From contig WRPG01000053.1 of NCBI GenBank assembly GCA_009773355.1, forward strand, positions 1 to 36,019: DNA of 36,019 nucleotides, given 5' to 3'. The notes beneath the pieces were generated by a model. That model made no database searches and was not told the origin of the DNA. It was given only the letters and a program-made list of their open reading frames with translations. How positions within the stretch are numbered: the first letter of the stretch is position 1; every line of letters starts with the position of its first letter. Shown here piece by piece: positions 8,865-16,032 of this stretch. The position numbers were made by a program, and so were the translations under genes. Source of the DNA: Limisphaerales bacterium. Its GTDB lineage: Bacteria; Verrucomicrobiota; Verrucomicrobiia; Limisphaerales; SXTU01.

Positions 8865-9869
8865 ATGCCGGAACACACCGTCATGCCCGCCATCGCAGTC
8901 CACGGCCTCACCAAGGCGTTCCGCACTTACAAGAAGCAGCCCGGCTTCCGGGGCGCGGTGCGCGGACTGTTCCGGCGCGAGTATGAGCAGACGCTCGCGG
9001 CGCGCGAGGTGAGCTTCAAGGTCGAGGAGGGCGAGCTGGTCGGCTTTCTCGGGCCGAACGGCGCGGGCAAGACCACGACGCTCAAGATGCTCGCGGGCTT
9101 GCTCTATCCCACCAGCGGCACGGCGAACGTGCTGGGCTACGTGCCGTGGGAGCGCGCGGATGGCTATCGCCGGCAGTTCGCGTTGCTGCTCGGGCAGAAG
9201 AACCAGCTCTGGTGGGATTTGCCGGCCCGCGAGTCGCTGGAATTGAACGCCAAAATTTACGGCATCGAGCGCAAGGTCTTCGAAGCCACGGTAACGGAGT
9301 TGACAGAACTGCTCGATGTCAAAGACAAGCTCAACGTCATGGTGCGCGAGCTGTCGCTGGGCGAGCGGATGAAGATGGAGCTGACCGCCGCGCTGCTGCA
9401 CCAGCCCAAGGTGCTCTTTCTCGACGAGCCGACCATCGGCCTCGACGTCGTGTCGCAGAAGAAGGTCCGCGAGTTCCTCCGGCACCACAACGCGACGCGC
9501 AAAACGACCATCCTGCTCACGAGCCATTACATGACGGACATCCAGGAGCTGTGCCAGCGCGTCATCATCATTGACCACGGCACGATTTTCTTTGATGGCA
9601 AGCTCACCGAGGTGATTGACCGCTTCGCCGACTTCAAGCTCGTGACCATCGAGTGTGACCCTGGCGCGGAATGTCCTGCCGCCGCATTGGCCAAATATGG
9701 CGAAGTGGTCGAGCGCGCGCCGGGCACGGTGAAGCTCAAGGTGAAGCGCGACCGCGTGGTGCCGGTGTGCAAGGCGCTCTTCGACACGCTGCCGGTGCGG
9801 GACATTGACATCCAGGAGGTGCCCATCGAGGACATCATCCGCGAGTTGTTCGCGCGGAAGGGCGGCTGA
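8865..9869 (+). CDS. ABC-2 type transporter ATP-binding protein
   Basis: A 334-residue ABC ATPase of the ABC-2/NatA-like group that energises drug, polysaccharide or ion exporters. Walker A is GPNGAGKTT (63-71), the signature is the variant LSLGERMKME, Walker B is VLFLDEPTIGLD, and the H-loop is LLTSHYM. A long N-terminal stretch before the Walker A (residues 18-47, FRTYKKQPGFRGAVRGLFRREY) and a C-terminal domain of about 80 residues after the nucleotide fold resemble the COG4586-type ATPases, normally encoded beside two membrane permeases. Neither permease is here; the next gene has one membrane helix only. An alternative start at 8883 (MPAIAVHGLTKAF) is equally plausible. Cytoplasmic, peripheral to the membrane. 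Confidence 0.88.
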   Translation: MPEHTVMPAIAVHGLTKAFRTYKKQPGFRGAVRGLFRREYEQTLAAREVSFKVEEGELVGFLGPNGAGKTTTLKMLAGLLYPTSGTANVLGYVPWERADGYRRQFALLLGQKNQLWWDLPARESLELNAKIYGIERKVFEATVTELTELLDVKDKLNVMVRELSLGERMKMELTAALLHQPKVLFLDEPTIGLDVVSQKKVREFLRHHNATRKTTILLTSHYMTDIQELCQRVIIIDHGTIFFDGKLTEVIDRFADFKLVTIECDPGAECPAAALAKYGEVVERAPGTVKLKVKRDRVVPVCKALFDTLPVRDIDIQEVPIEDIIRELFARKGG

Positions 9870-9902
9870 ATGCAGCGCCGCGGCGGCTCGGATTTTTTCC
9901 GA

Positions 9903-9930
9903 TTGCGCGGGCCAAGCGCCGGACTAGATT
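9903..9930 (+). promoter_or_regulatory. promoter of the 9938 gene
   Basis: TTGCGC (9903-9908) and TAGATT (9925-9930) are 16 bp apart. The GTG start follows 7 bp after the -10 box, which predicts a leaderless mRNA. Confidence 0.5.
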
Positions 9931-9937
9931 GCCCCGC

Positions 9938-10753
9938 GTGAACGGCCTCCGGGAATTCTTCCAGTCGCGCGCCAGCGGCGAGGGAGCCGGAGTTGTTCAG
10001 GGAGGAGATTACGTCGCGGTCTTCATGCTCGGACTGCTCTTCCTCATTCTTGCGGTCGGAGCGTTGTTCGTCTGGATGGCGACCCGGCACGCGCGCGAGC
10101 GCAAGGCCTGGGCCGAGGCCGAATTTCGGCACCGCTCGCGCGGCCGATGGTCCGAGGGCGGCGCGTTCCGTCCGGAGATTTTCGACTCGCCCTGCCGCTG
10201 GATTGCCGTCCGCACCACCGAACCGCGCGCGGTGCAGAAGGCTCTCAAGCTCGCCAATCCCACCCTCTGCACCTGGGCCGAGGGCATGGCCGAGGCGCGT
10301 GACCGGCGGCTCTTCATCACGCCGCCCATCGGCGAATGGGTGCTCGTCGTCGGCCCCGGCCTGCCCGACCCGGGGGATGATGTGGACGAGTGTTTTCACC
10401 TGCTCACCGACCTCAGCCGCAAGCTTGGCCTCGTGCAGTTCTTCAGCCTGAACCGCGCGGTGGGACACCACGCTTGGGCGCGGCTGGATTCCGGCGAGGT
10501 GCTGCGCGCCTACGCGTGGGTCGGCCACGTCGCGTGGAACCAGGGCTTGGCCAGCCCGGCGGAACTGGGTCTCGGCCTCAAGTGCTACGAGTATCTGGAG
10601 TCTGTTGAAAAGAACTGGGACGAGTCGCACGACCCGATCTTGCAGAACCTCGAGCGGCTCCCCATGCTCGCCGCGCGCTGGAGCGTGGACCCGACCGCGC
10701 TCGATGAGCGCCACTTTGCCACCGGACGCGGGATTGTCGGAGAAATGACCTGA
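9938..10753 (+). CDS. single-pass membrane hypothetical protein
   Basis: A 271-residue protein with one transmembrane helix near the N-terminus (VAVFMLGLLFLILAVGALFVWMA), a basic stop-transfer sequence RHARERKAWAE, and a soluble domain of about 200 residues rich in Trp and Arg (CRWIAVRTTEP, FFSLNRAVGHHAWARL, YAWVGHVAWNQG). I do not recognise the domain, although its even composition and conserved-looking motifs suggest a real family. GTG at 9938 is chosen because a promoter -10 box sits just upstream. It follows the ABC ATPase by 68 bp but has its own predicted promoter and is too short in membrane segments to be that ATPase's permease. Confidence 0.65.
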   Translation: MNGLREFFQSRASGEGAGVVQGGDYVAVFMLGLLFLILAVGALFVWMATRHARERKAWAEAEFRHRSRGRWSEGGAFRPEIFDSPCRWIAVRTTEPRAVQKALKLANPTLCTWAEGMAEARDRRLFITPPIGEWVLVVGPGLPDPGDDVDECFHLLTDLSRKLGLVQFFSLNRAVGHHAWARLDSGEVLRAYAWVGHVAWNQGLASPAELGLGLKCYEYLESVEKNWDESHDPILQNLERLPMLAARWSVDPTALDERHFATGRGIVGEMT

Positions 10754-10788
10754 GCGCCACCACGAGTGGCGGCCAACCCAACCAGCCT

Positions 10789-11370
10789 ATGTCACTCGAA
10801 TCCGCCCTCGACGAGTATCCCAAAGGACTCATGCTGCGCGACGGCCTCGTCTGCCAGTCGCGCCCGCTGGAGCCGGGCGACCACGCCGCGTTCCACCAGT
10901 TCTTCACCTCGCTGCCCTCACCCGAGCTGCTCTACATCAAGCACCGTGTGACCGAGCCGGAAGTGGTGCGCGCGTGGTGCGAGGATCTCGACCTCGGGCG
11001 CAACCTGCCGCTGCTCGCCTGGAACGACAGCGCCATCGTCGGCGTCTGCACGCTCCACCAGAACCTCGGCGGCTGGAAGCGGCACATCGGGCGCGTGAGC
11101 GTTCATGTGCATCCGAAGTTCCGCGGACGCGGCCTCGCGCAGGCGCTTGTCGGTGAGACCGTGGAGATCGCCCGCGCGTGCAGCCTGGAAAAACTCGAGG
11201 CCGAATTCATCGGCACGCAGGAGGGCGCGATGAAGGTGTTCGGCCTGCTCGGCTTCAGCGAACTCGTCCGCCTGCCCGACTACGTGAAGGACATGCAGGC
11301 CATCACGCATGACTACGTGCTCATGGGCCTCAACCTGCTCACGGACGACGAATACGCCAGCGCGGGCTAG
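10789..11370 (+). CDS. GNAT-family N-acetyltransferase
   Basis: A 193-residue GNAT-fold acetyltransferase that would move an acetyl group from acetyl-CoA to an amine. Motif A is visible as VSVHVHPKFRGRGLAQALV, with the RGRGLA pyrophosphate-binding loop; motif B follows in LEKLEAEFIGTQEGAMKVFGLLGF, where the usual aromatic-x-Gly-Phe ending is recognisable. The N-terminal strands contain CQSRPLEPGDHAAFHQFF. The substrate cannot be inferred. The gene lies 35 bp downstream of the 9938 gene and converges on oppC across a REPIN-like element that probably ends transcription from both sides. Confidence 0.85.
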   Translation: MSLESALDEYPKGLMLRDGLVCQSRPLEPGDHAAFHQFFTSLPSPELLYIKHRVTEPEVVRAWCEDLDLGRNLPLLAWNDSAIVGVCTLHQNLGGWKRHIGRVSVHVHPKFRGRGLAQALVGETVEIARACSLEKLEAEFIGTQEGAMKVFGLLGFSELVRLPDYVKDMQAITHDYVLMGLNLLTDDEYASAG

Positions 11371-11378
11371 GAGCAAGT

Positions 11379-11485
11379 GGAGCGCGGCCTTCAGGCCGCT
11401 TCAAGCAGCTTGCGCCATTGCACCACCGAGCTGACCGACCCCCATTCAGACTCCGCACGTTGAAGCGGACTGAAGTCCGCGCTCC
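11379..11485. repeat. 107-bp REPIN-like element between convergent genes
   Basis: Two 26-bp arms (11379-11404 and 11460-11485) are inverted copies that differ at only two positions. Each arm holds its own small hairpin: GCGGCC-TTCA-GGCCGC on the left and GCGGAC-TGAA-GTCCGC on the right. The two differences are exactly the two partners of one base pair, so the small hairpin is preserved in both arms. The right end abuts the oppC stop codon. The layout is that of a REP doublet (REPIN) and it could serve as a bidirectional terminator. Confidence 0.8.
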
Positions 11486-12484
11486 TCACCGATCCCCCCG
11501 CAGGTCGAACGCATCGCGCAAACCATCCCCGAAGAAGTTCAGCGCCAGCAACGTGCTCACCAGCACCGTGCAGGGGAAGACCAGCAGCCACCAGTAGATG
11601 CGGATGGGGTTGATCTGCGCCGCGCCGTCCGCGATGAGCGAACCGAGGCTGGCCTGCGGCGGCTGGATGCCGAGGCCGAGGTAGCTCAGGAACGACTCGT
11701 AGAGGATGATGGCCGGCACCAGCAGCATCAGATACACGATGATGATGCCGGTGATGTTCGGCAGGATGTGGCGGAAGAGGATTTGCGTGTGCGTCGCGCC
11801 CAGCGCTCGGCTGGCATCCACGAACTGCCGCGTGCGCAGCGACAGCACCTGCCCGCGCACAATACGCGCCATCGTGAGCCACGACACCGCGCCGAGGCCG
11901 ACGAACAGGCCGACGAACTTCGCCGTGTCGCGCATCGTGACCGTGAGCTTCCCGGCGGATTGCAGCTTGTCCAAAGCCCCGTGCAGCGTGGTGATGAGCA
12001 CGATGACGAAGATGATGCTCGGCAGCGAATAGAGCACGTCCACCACGCGCATCAGCCAACTGTCCCAGCGCCCACCCAAGTATCCCGCCGCAGCACCCCA
12101 CAACACACCGATGACGAGGCTCACGCACGCGCCCACCGCCCCCACCAGCAGCGACACCCGTGCGCCGTAAATCACCCGGCTGAAGATGTCCCGCCCGTGG
12201 ATGTCCGTGCCGAACCAATGCTTCGCGCTCGGTGGTGCGAACAGTTCGGCGGAATGCTCATTCGGGGTGTGCAACCCGGTGGAGAGAGAGCCCGGCATCG
12301 CCTTCGCGACGCCCGGCGACGACAGCACCGGCCAGAGCAGAATCACGCCGAGCAGCGCCACGAGCAGCACGCCGCACGCGGAAGCGAACTTGTTCTTCCG
12401 AAACCGCCGCCACGCCCGCTGATTCGGACTCAACGACTCACTGACCGCTGATTGCTGACTGCTAACCTCTGCCTCCTCACTCAT
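11486..12484 (-). CDS. oppC: oligopeptide ABC transporter permease OppC
   Basis: A 332-residue inner-membrane permease of the DppC/OppC family. After a cytoplasmic N-terminus comes RAWRRFRKNKFASACGVLLVALLGVILLW (first helix), the family motif HWFGTDIHGRDIFSRVIYGARVSL, and the EAA loop VDASRALGATHTQILFRHILPN that docks the ATPase. The start overlaps the end of oppB by 8 bp, so the two are translationally coupled. Residues 8-15 (SSQQSAVS) are encoded by heptamer repeats and extend the N-terminus beyond the family core. No ATPase genes (oppD/oppF) follow; a REPIN-like element closes the operon. Confidence 0.93.
   Translation of the reverse strand: MSEEAEVSSQQSAVSESLSPNQRAWRRFRKNKFASACGVLLVALLGVILLWPVLSSPGVAKAMPGSLSTGLHTPNEHSAELFAPPSAKHWFGTDIHGRDIFSRVIYGARVSLLVGAVGACVSLVIGVLWGAAAGYLGGRWDSWLMRVVDVLYSLPSIIFVIVLITTLHGALDKLQSAGKLTVTMRDTAKFVGLFVGLGAVSWLTMARIVRGQVLSLRTRQFVDASRALGATHTQILFRHILPNITGIIIVYLMLLVPAIILYESFLSYLGLGIQPPQASLGSLIADGAAQINPIRIYWWLLVFPCTVLVSTLLALNFFGDGLRDAFDLRGDR
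12428..12483. repeat. heptamer array in the oppC N-terminal coding region
   Basis: On the plus strand the 7-bp register runs ACTCAAC, GACTCAC, TGACCGC, TGATTGC, TGACTGC, TAACCTC, TGCCTCC, TCACTCA. The TGACCGC/TGATTGC/TGACTGC core (12442-12462) is clear; the flanks are more diverged. It reaches the oppC start codon and the oppB stop codon. Confidence 0.6.
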
Positions 12485-13394
12485 ACTTCACCCTCCGGTC
12501 GAGATAGCTGTAGGCCACGTCCACGAGCAGGTTCAGCACGAGCAGCAGGGTCGCGTAGAGCAGCACGAGGCCGATGACCATCGGGTAGTCGCGGTTCAAG
12601 GAGCTGTTCACCATGAACACGCCGACGCCGGGGATTTGAAACAGGTTCTCCACGATGAACGACCCCGTGAGCAAATCCGCCAGCAGCGGCCCCGAGTAGG
12701 ACACCACCGGCAGGACGGCGATGCGCAGCGCGTGTTTGAGCAGGACGGTCGTGTCGTCGAGGCCCTTCGCGCGAGCGGTGGTGATGTAGTGCTCGTGTAG
12801 CGTTGTGAGCATTCCCTCGCGCATGAGCCGGGCGACGCGACCGGAGAAGTAGAGACCCAGCGTCAGCGTCGGCAGGATGACGTGCGCGGGCGAGGTCCAC
12901 AGTGCCACCGGCAGCAGCCGCCACTGAATCGCCAGTCCCATCACGAGCAACGGCCCGACCACCAGCGCCGGCACGCACACCGCGAGAATCGCGAAGAAAC
13001 TGCCCGTGTAATCCCCCCACTGCCCCCGCCGCGCCGCCGACCAGAAGCCCAGCGGAATTCCCACGCCCAGCGACAGCGTGAACGCCATCCCACCCAGCGC
13101 CACCGACACCGGCAAGCCCTGCGCGATGATGTCCGTGACCGTGTGGTTGCGATACTTGAAGGACGGCCCGAAGTCGCCTTGCAGCACGCCGCCAATGTAG
13201 CGGAGGTATTGTCGCCACCAAGGTTCGTCGAGGTGATACTTGGCCTCGATGGCGCGTTTGATTTCCGCCGTGGCCGGCGCGCGCTCCTTGTCGAACGGCC
13301 CGCCGGGTGCGAGCTTCAGCAGCGCAAACGCCAGCACGCTGATGAGCAGCAGCAGCGGGAGCAGGAAGGCGGCGCGTTTGGCGAAGTAAAGCAC
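12477..13394 (-). CDS. oppB: oligopeptide ABC transporter permease OppB
   Basis: A 305-residue inner-membrane permease of the DppB/OppB family, partner of OppC. The N-terminal helix FAKRAAFLLPLLLLISVLAFALLKLAPGGPFD with the PGGPFD motif is diagnostic. The protein then has the periplasmic stretch HLDEPWWRQYLRYIGGVLQGDFGPS, further helices, and the EAA loop YITTARAKGLDDTTVLLKHALRIAVLPV. The C-terminal helices include ENLFQIPGVGVFMVNSSLNRDYPM, also typical. It is preceded on the minus strand by the imm53 gene and followed with overlap by oppC. The substrate class is oligopeptide or dipeptide by homology only. Confidence 0.94.
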   Translation of the reverse strand: MLYFAKRAAFLLPLLLLISVLAFALLKLAPGGPFDKERAPATAEIKRAIEAKYHLDEPWWRQYLRYIGGVLQGDFGPSFKYRNHTVTDIIAQGLPVSVALGGMAFTLSLGVGIPLGFWSAARRGQWGDYTGSFFAILAVCVPALVVGPLLVMGLAIQWRLLPVALWTSPAHVILPTLTLGLYFSGRVARLMREGMLTTLHEHYITTARAKGLDDTTVLLKHALRIAVLPVVSYSGPLLADLLTGSFIVENLFQIPGVGVFMVNSSLNRDYPMVIGLVLLYATLLLVLNLLVDVAYSYLDRRVKYE

Positions 13395-13404
13395 GGCGGG
13401 GAAA

Positions 13405-13432
13405 GTGATCAGTAATTAGTGCTTAGTCAGGC
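13405..13432. repeat. heptamer array, oppB side of imm53
   Basis: Four units in strict 7-bp register on the plus strand: GTGATCA, GTAATTA, GTGCTTA, GTCAGGC. The stop codon of imm53 (minus strand, 13429-13427) falls inside the last unit. Facing it at 13731-13758 is the inverted partner array. Confidence 0.8.
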
Positions 13433-13720
13433 GGCCGCCCACGAGAGAAAGGTGCGAACGATTTCTTCCAGCATGAACTCGCTGCCATGCCCTTCAAACT
13501 TGCCATCCACGACTTCACAGTGGAGCCAATTCCGCTTGTCCTCCAACCGCTTGATCAAGGGAAACGACTTTCCGGCCAACGCGGTCCCCGCAACGTCGAT
13601 GCGAACGCTCCACCCTGGATTGTCGAGTGATTCAATCTTGATGCCATGTTGATGCTCCCACTCGCCATCGCATTGCGAGCGATACCACTTCTGCAACTCT
13701 TGGAAAGGACTCTGGTTCAT
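13427..13720 (-). CDS. Imm53-family immunity protein (orphan)
   Basis: A 97-residue protein matching the Imm53 family of polymorphic-toxin immunity proteins: LQKWYRSQCDGEWEHQHG followed by IKIESLDNPGWSVRIDVAGT, where the WEH and LDNPGW motifs are the family hallmarks. Such proteins normally neutralise a cognate toxin encoded next door, but no toxin gene or toxin C-terminal domain is visible. It sits in the same direction between oppA and oppB, with heptamer arrays on both sides, like an inserted single-gene cassette. It may protect against a neighbour's toxin. The family assignment is from memory of the conserved motifs; the function is inferred from the family. Confidence 0.8.
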   Translation of the reverse strand: MNQSPFQELQKWYRSQCDGEWEHQHGIKIESLDNPGWSVRIDVAGTALAGKSFPLIKRLEDKRNWLHCEVVDGKFEGHGSEFMLEEIVRTFLSWAAA

Positions 13721-13730
13721 GCGACGCGAA

Positions 13731-13758
13731 ACTAATGACTAACCACTAATCACTTCTT
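13731..13758. repeat. heptamer array, oppA side of imm53
   Basis: Four units in 7-bp register: ACTAATG, ACTAACC, ACTAATC, ACTTCTT. They are the inverted counterparts of the GTNATTA-type units at 13405-13432. The oppA stop codon (13752-13750) lies inside the third and fourth units. Confidence 0.8.
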
Positions 13759-15477
13759 CTTCCGGATGGTGTGGATCGGATGCTCATCCAGCAGGTTCGC
13801 GTGGATGCCCTCAATCTTCTTTGGGTCAAAAAAATTCACGCCGGCGTAGAACCACAGCGGGACGATGGGCAGGTCGTCGCGGATGAGGAGCGTCTCGGCC
13901 TGGCGCAGGAGCGCGGCGCGTTTCTTCGGGTCGGTCTGGAGGTTCGCGGTGCGGATGAGGTTGTCGTAGATCGAGTTTGACCAGCCGGTGCGGTTGTTGC
14001 CGTTGCCGGTCATGAACATGTCGAGAAACGTGTTCGGGTCGTTGTAGTCGCCAATCCAACTGCTGCGCGAGAGGTCGTAGTCCAGCGCGCTCTGGGCGCT
14101 GTAATAAACTTTCGGCTCCATCGCGCGCAGCTCCATCTTCACACCGAGTTCCTTGCGCCAGATTTCCTGCAACTCCACGCCCACCTGCTCGTCGAGCTTG
14201 TCGGTCTTGAACAGGTAATGAAACGGCGGGAAGTCCTTGCCGCCGGGGAAGCCGGCCTCGGCGAGAAGCTTGCGGGCCTGCTCGGGGTCGTAGCCCCAGC
14301 CGTCGGGCGGCTCATAAACACCCATGCCCTTCGGCGTGAAGTGCGAGGTCGGCGTCTCGCCGCTGCGGGTGATTTTGTTGACGAGCTTCTGCCGGTCCAC
14401 GGCGAGGGCGAAGGCCCGGCGCACGCGCACGTCGGTGAAGGGCTTGCGCTTCACGTTGAAGCGGAAGAAGTAGGTGCCGAGGTAGTCAAACTTGTGGCAG
14501 TCGGGGCGCTTGCCCAGCACGTCCATGAGTTCGTTCGGCACGAGGTTCTTGTCCCAAATCACGTCCGCCGCGCCGGTCTCGTAGAGGTTCAGCGCGGTGG
14601 TCGAGGACTTGATGGGGAGGAAGTCCACCAGCTCGCTGCGGATGTTCGCGGCGTCCCAGTGGCGGGCGTTGCGGCGGAGACGGACACGGTCGTTGAGCCG
14701 CCAGAACTCCAGCGTGTATGCGCCGTTGCTCGGCACCGGCTGCGTGAGGAGCCAGCGGTCGCCGTGCTGCTCAATCCAGAAGCGCGGCACGACCGCGAGC
14801 GTCGGAAACGCGCAGAGGTCGAGGAAGAAGGCCGTCGGGCCGATGAGTTCCACGCGCAGCGTGTGCGGGTCGAGCGCGCACACAGCGATGTCTTCGGGCT
14901 TGAAAGGCTTGCCGGTCGCGGCGTTGGTCTTGCCAGTGGAGTAATCCTCCGCGCCCTTGATGAAGAAGAGCTGGCTGGCGTATTCCGCGCCGGTTATGGG
15001 GTCGAGCGCGCGACGCCACGACCAGACCACGTCTTCCGCAGTGATGGGCTGACCGGTGGACCACACAGCGTTGGTGCGAAGGTGGAAGGTGTAAACCACG
15101 CCGTTGGGCGACATGTCCCAACGATGGGCGAGCGCTGGTTCGGCGGTGGCGTTCTTGCCTTCCAGTCGCGTCAGCCCCTCGAAGAGCGCCTTCACGATGC
15201 GCATTTCGGTCTGCGTGGAGATGATGGCGGGATCGAGGGAGTCGGGTTCCGCGCCGTTGACCAGGACGAGGTCGGCCGGCGGCTCGGAGCGGGTGCAGCC
15301 GACGAGAACAACAACGAGAACAACGCCGACGAGTCGTGCTGCGTGTTGCGGGTTGCGTGTCAGCCCAAGCGCGCGCGTCGCGAAACCATGCAGCACGCAA
15401 CACGCAACACGCAACACAGCCCCGAAAAGGCGAAACGCCCTCGGAGCTTTACCAAGGGCGTGTTTCGCGAACGGCAT
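13750..15477 (-). CDS. oppA: oligopeptide-binding lipoprotein OppA
   Basis: A 575-residue extracytoplasmic solute-binding protein (SBP_bac_5 family) that delivers peptides to OppBC. The lipobox is LVGC with Cys61; mature sequence starts CTRSEPPADLVLVNGAEPDSLDPA. Family motifs follow: FEGLTRLEGKNATAEPALAHRWDMSPNG, TAEDVVWSWRRALDP, and RRAFALAVDRQKLVNK. The signal sequence is unusually long: residues 21-48 come from a heptamer inverted repeat, giving two hydrophobic stretches before the lipobox. The ATG at 15477 is 10 bp after the secG stop; a GTG at residue 21 is an alternative. In the same transcript as tpiA-secG upstream and imm53-oppB-oppC downstream. Confidence 0.92.
   Translation of the reverse strand: MPFAKHALGKAPRAFRLFGAVLRVACCVLHGFATRALGLTRNPQHAARLVGVVLVVVLVGCTRSEPPADLVLVNGAEPDSLDPAIISTQTEMRIVKALFEGLTRLEGKNATAEPALAHRWDMSPNGVVYTFHLRTNAVWSTGQPITAEDVVWSWRRALDPITGAEYASQLFFIKGAEDYSTGKTNAATGKPFKPEDIAVCALDPHTLRVELIGPTAFFLDLCAFPTLAVVPRFWIEQHGDRWLLTQPVPSNGAYTLEFWRLNDRVRLRRNARHWDAANIRSELVDFLPIKSSTTALNLYETGAADVIWDKNLVPNELMDVLGKRPDCHKFDYLGTYFFRFNVKRKPFTDVRVRRAFALAVDRQKLVNKITRSGETPTSHFTPKGMGVYEPPDGWGYDPEQARKLLAEAGFPGGKDFPPFHYLFKTDKLDEQVGVELQEIWRKELGVKMELRAMEPKVYYSAQSALDYDLSRSSWIGDYNDPNTFLDMFMTGNGNNRTGWSNSIYDNLIRTANLQTDPKKRAALLRQAETLLIRDDLPIVPLWFYAGVNFFDPKKIEGIHANLLDEHPIHTIRKKK
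15336..15417. repeat. inverted heptamer array in the oppA signal-peptide region
   Basis: Left arm 15336-15360 reads GTGCTGC, GTGTTGC, GGGTTGC, GTGT. Right arm 15388-15417 contains ATGCAGC and three perfect ACGCAAC units (15395-15415). The arms are complementary around about 27 bp that itself contains a CG-rich palindromic tract (15368-15382). The whole block is in frame within oppA. Confidence 0.8.
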
Positions 15478-15487
15478 GAGGCCGAAG

Positions 15488-15985
15488 TTATTTTTTCGCG
15501 GGAGGCGTTGTCGAGGGCGGATTCGCCGGAGCAGGGGCAGCAGCCTTCGGAGCGGCGTTGGTCGTGATGGTGACCTTCGGGGCGACGACGTTGGTGGTGG
15601 TCGGCGCGTTGCTCAGAATGCTTGTCGGCGGCAGAGCACTTGGCGGTGGCGGCGTGATGGTCGCCGGAGCCGCAGGCTTCGGTGGCAGCACGGAGGCCGC
15701 GCCTTCCTTCTTCAGTTGCTCGCGGATGCTGCTGCCGCCCCGGCGGGCCGCGCCGCCCATGACGTAGAGCACGAGGCACAGGACGAGGAAGATGGTCGCG
15801 GCATACTTGGTCATTTTCGTCAGCGCGTTGCCGGTGCCCGCTCCGAACAGCGCATCGGTCGCGCCGCCGCCGAAGGCCTGGCCGACGCCGGCTTCCTTCT
15901 TGGGCAACTGCACGAGGATGAGGAGAATGAGCAGCAGGCTGTCCAGCACGAGGACAGCGGTCAAAAGTCCGGCAACGAAACTCAT
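15488..15985 (-). CDS. secG: preprotein translocase subunit SecG
   Basis: SecG is the small third subunit of the SecYEG channel. The 165-residue protein has two transmembrane helices (VAGLLTAVLVLDSLLLILLILVQ and YAATIFLVLCLVLYVMGG) joined by the conserved loop PKKEAGVGQAFGGGATDALFGAGTGNALTKMTKY, which is characteristic. A Pro/Ala/Thr-rich tail of about 80 residues follows and is longer than the usual family C-terminus. It sits between tpiA and oppA in one gene run; the tpiA-secG neighbourhood is common in bacteria. The ATG at 15985 is the only sensible start. Confidence 0.93.
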   Translation of the reverse strand: MSFVAGLLTAVLVLDSLLLILLILVQLPKKEAGVGQAFGGGATDALFGAGTGNALTKMTKYAATIFLVLCLVLYVMGGAARRGGSSIREQLKKEGAASVLPPKPAAPATITPPPPSALPPTSILSNAPTTTNVVAPKVTITTNAAPKAAAPAPANPPSTTPPAKK

Positions 15986-16032
15986 AGTCTTGTCTTTCAG
16001 CTAACTGCGTTCAGCAAACCACAACGGATGCT

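Noticed and set aside
13405-13758. Insertion sequence carrying imm53
   Set aside because: No transposase is encoded and the boundaries are heptamer arrays rather than unique terminal inverted repeats with target duplication.
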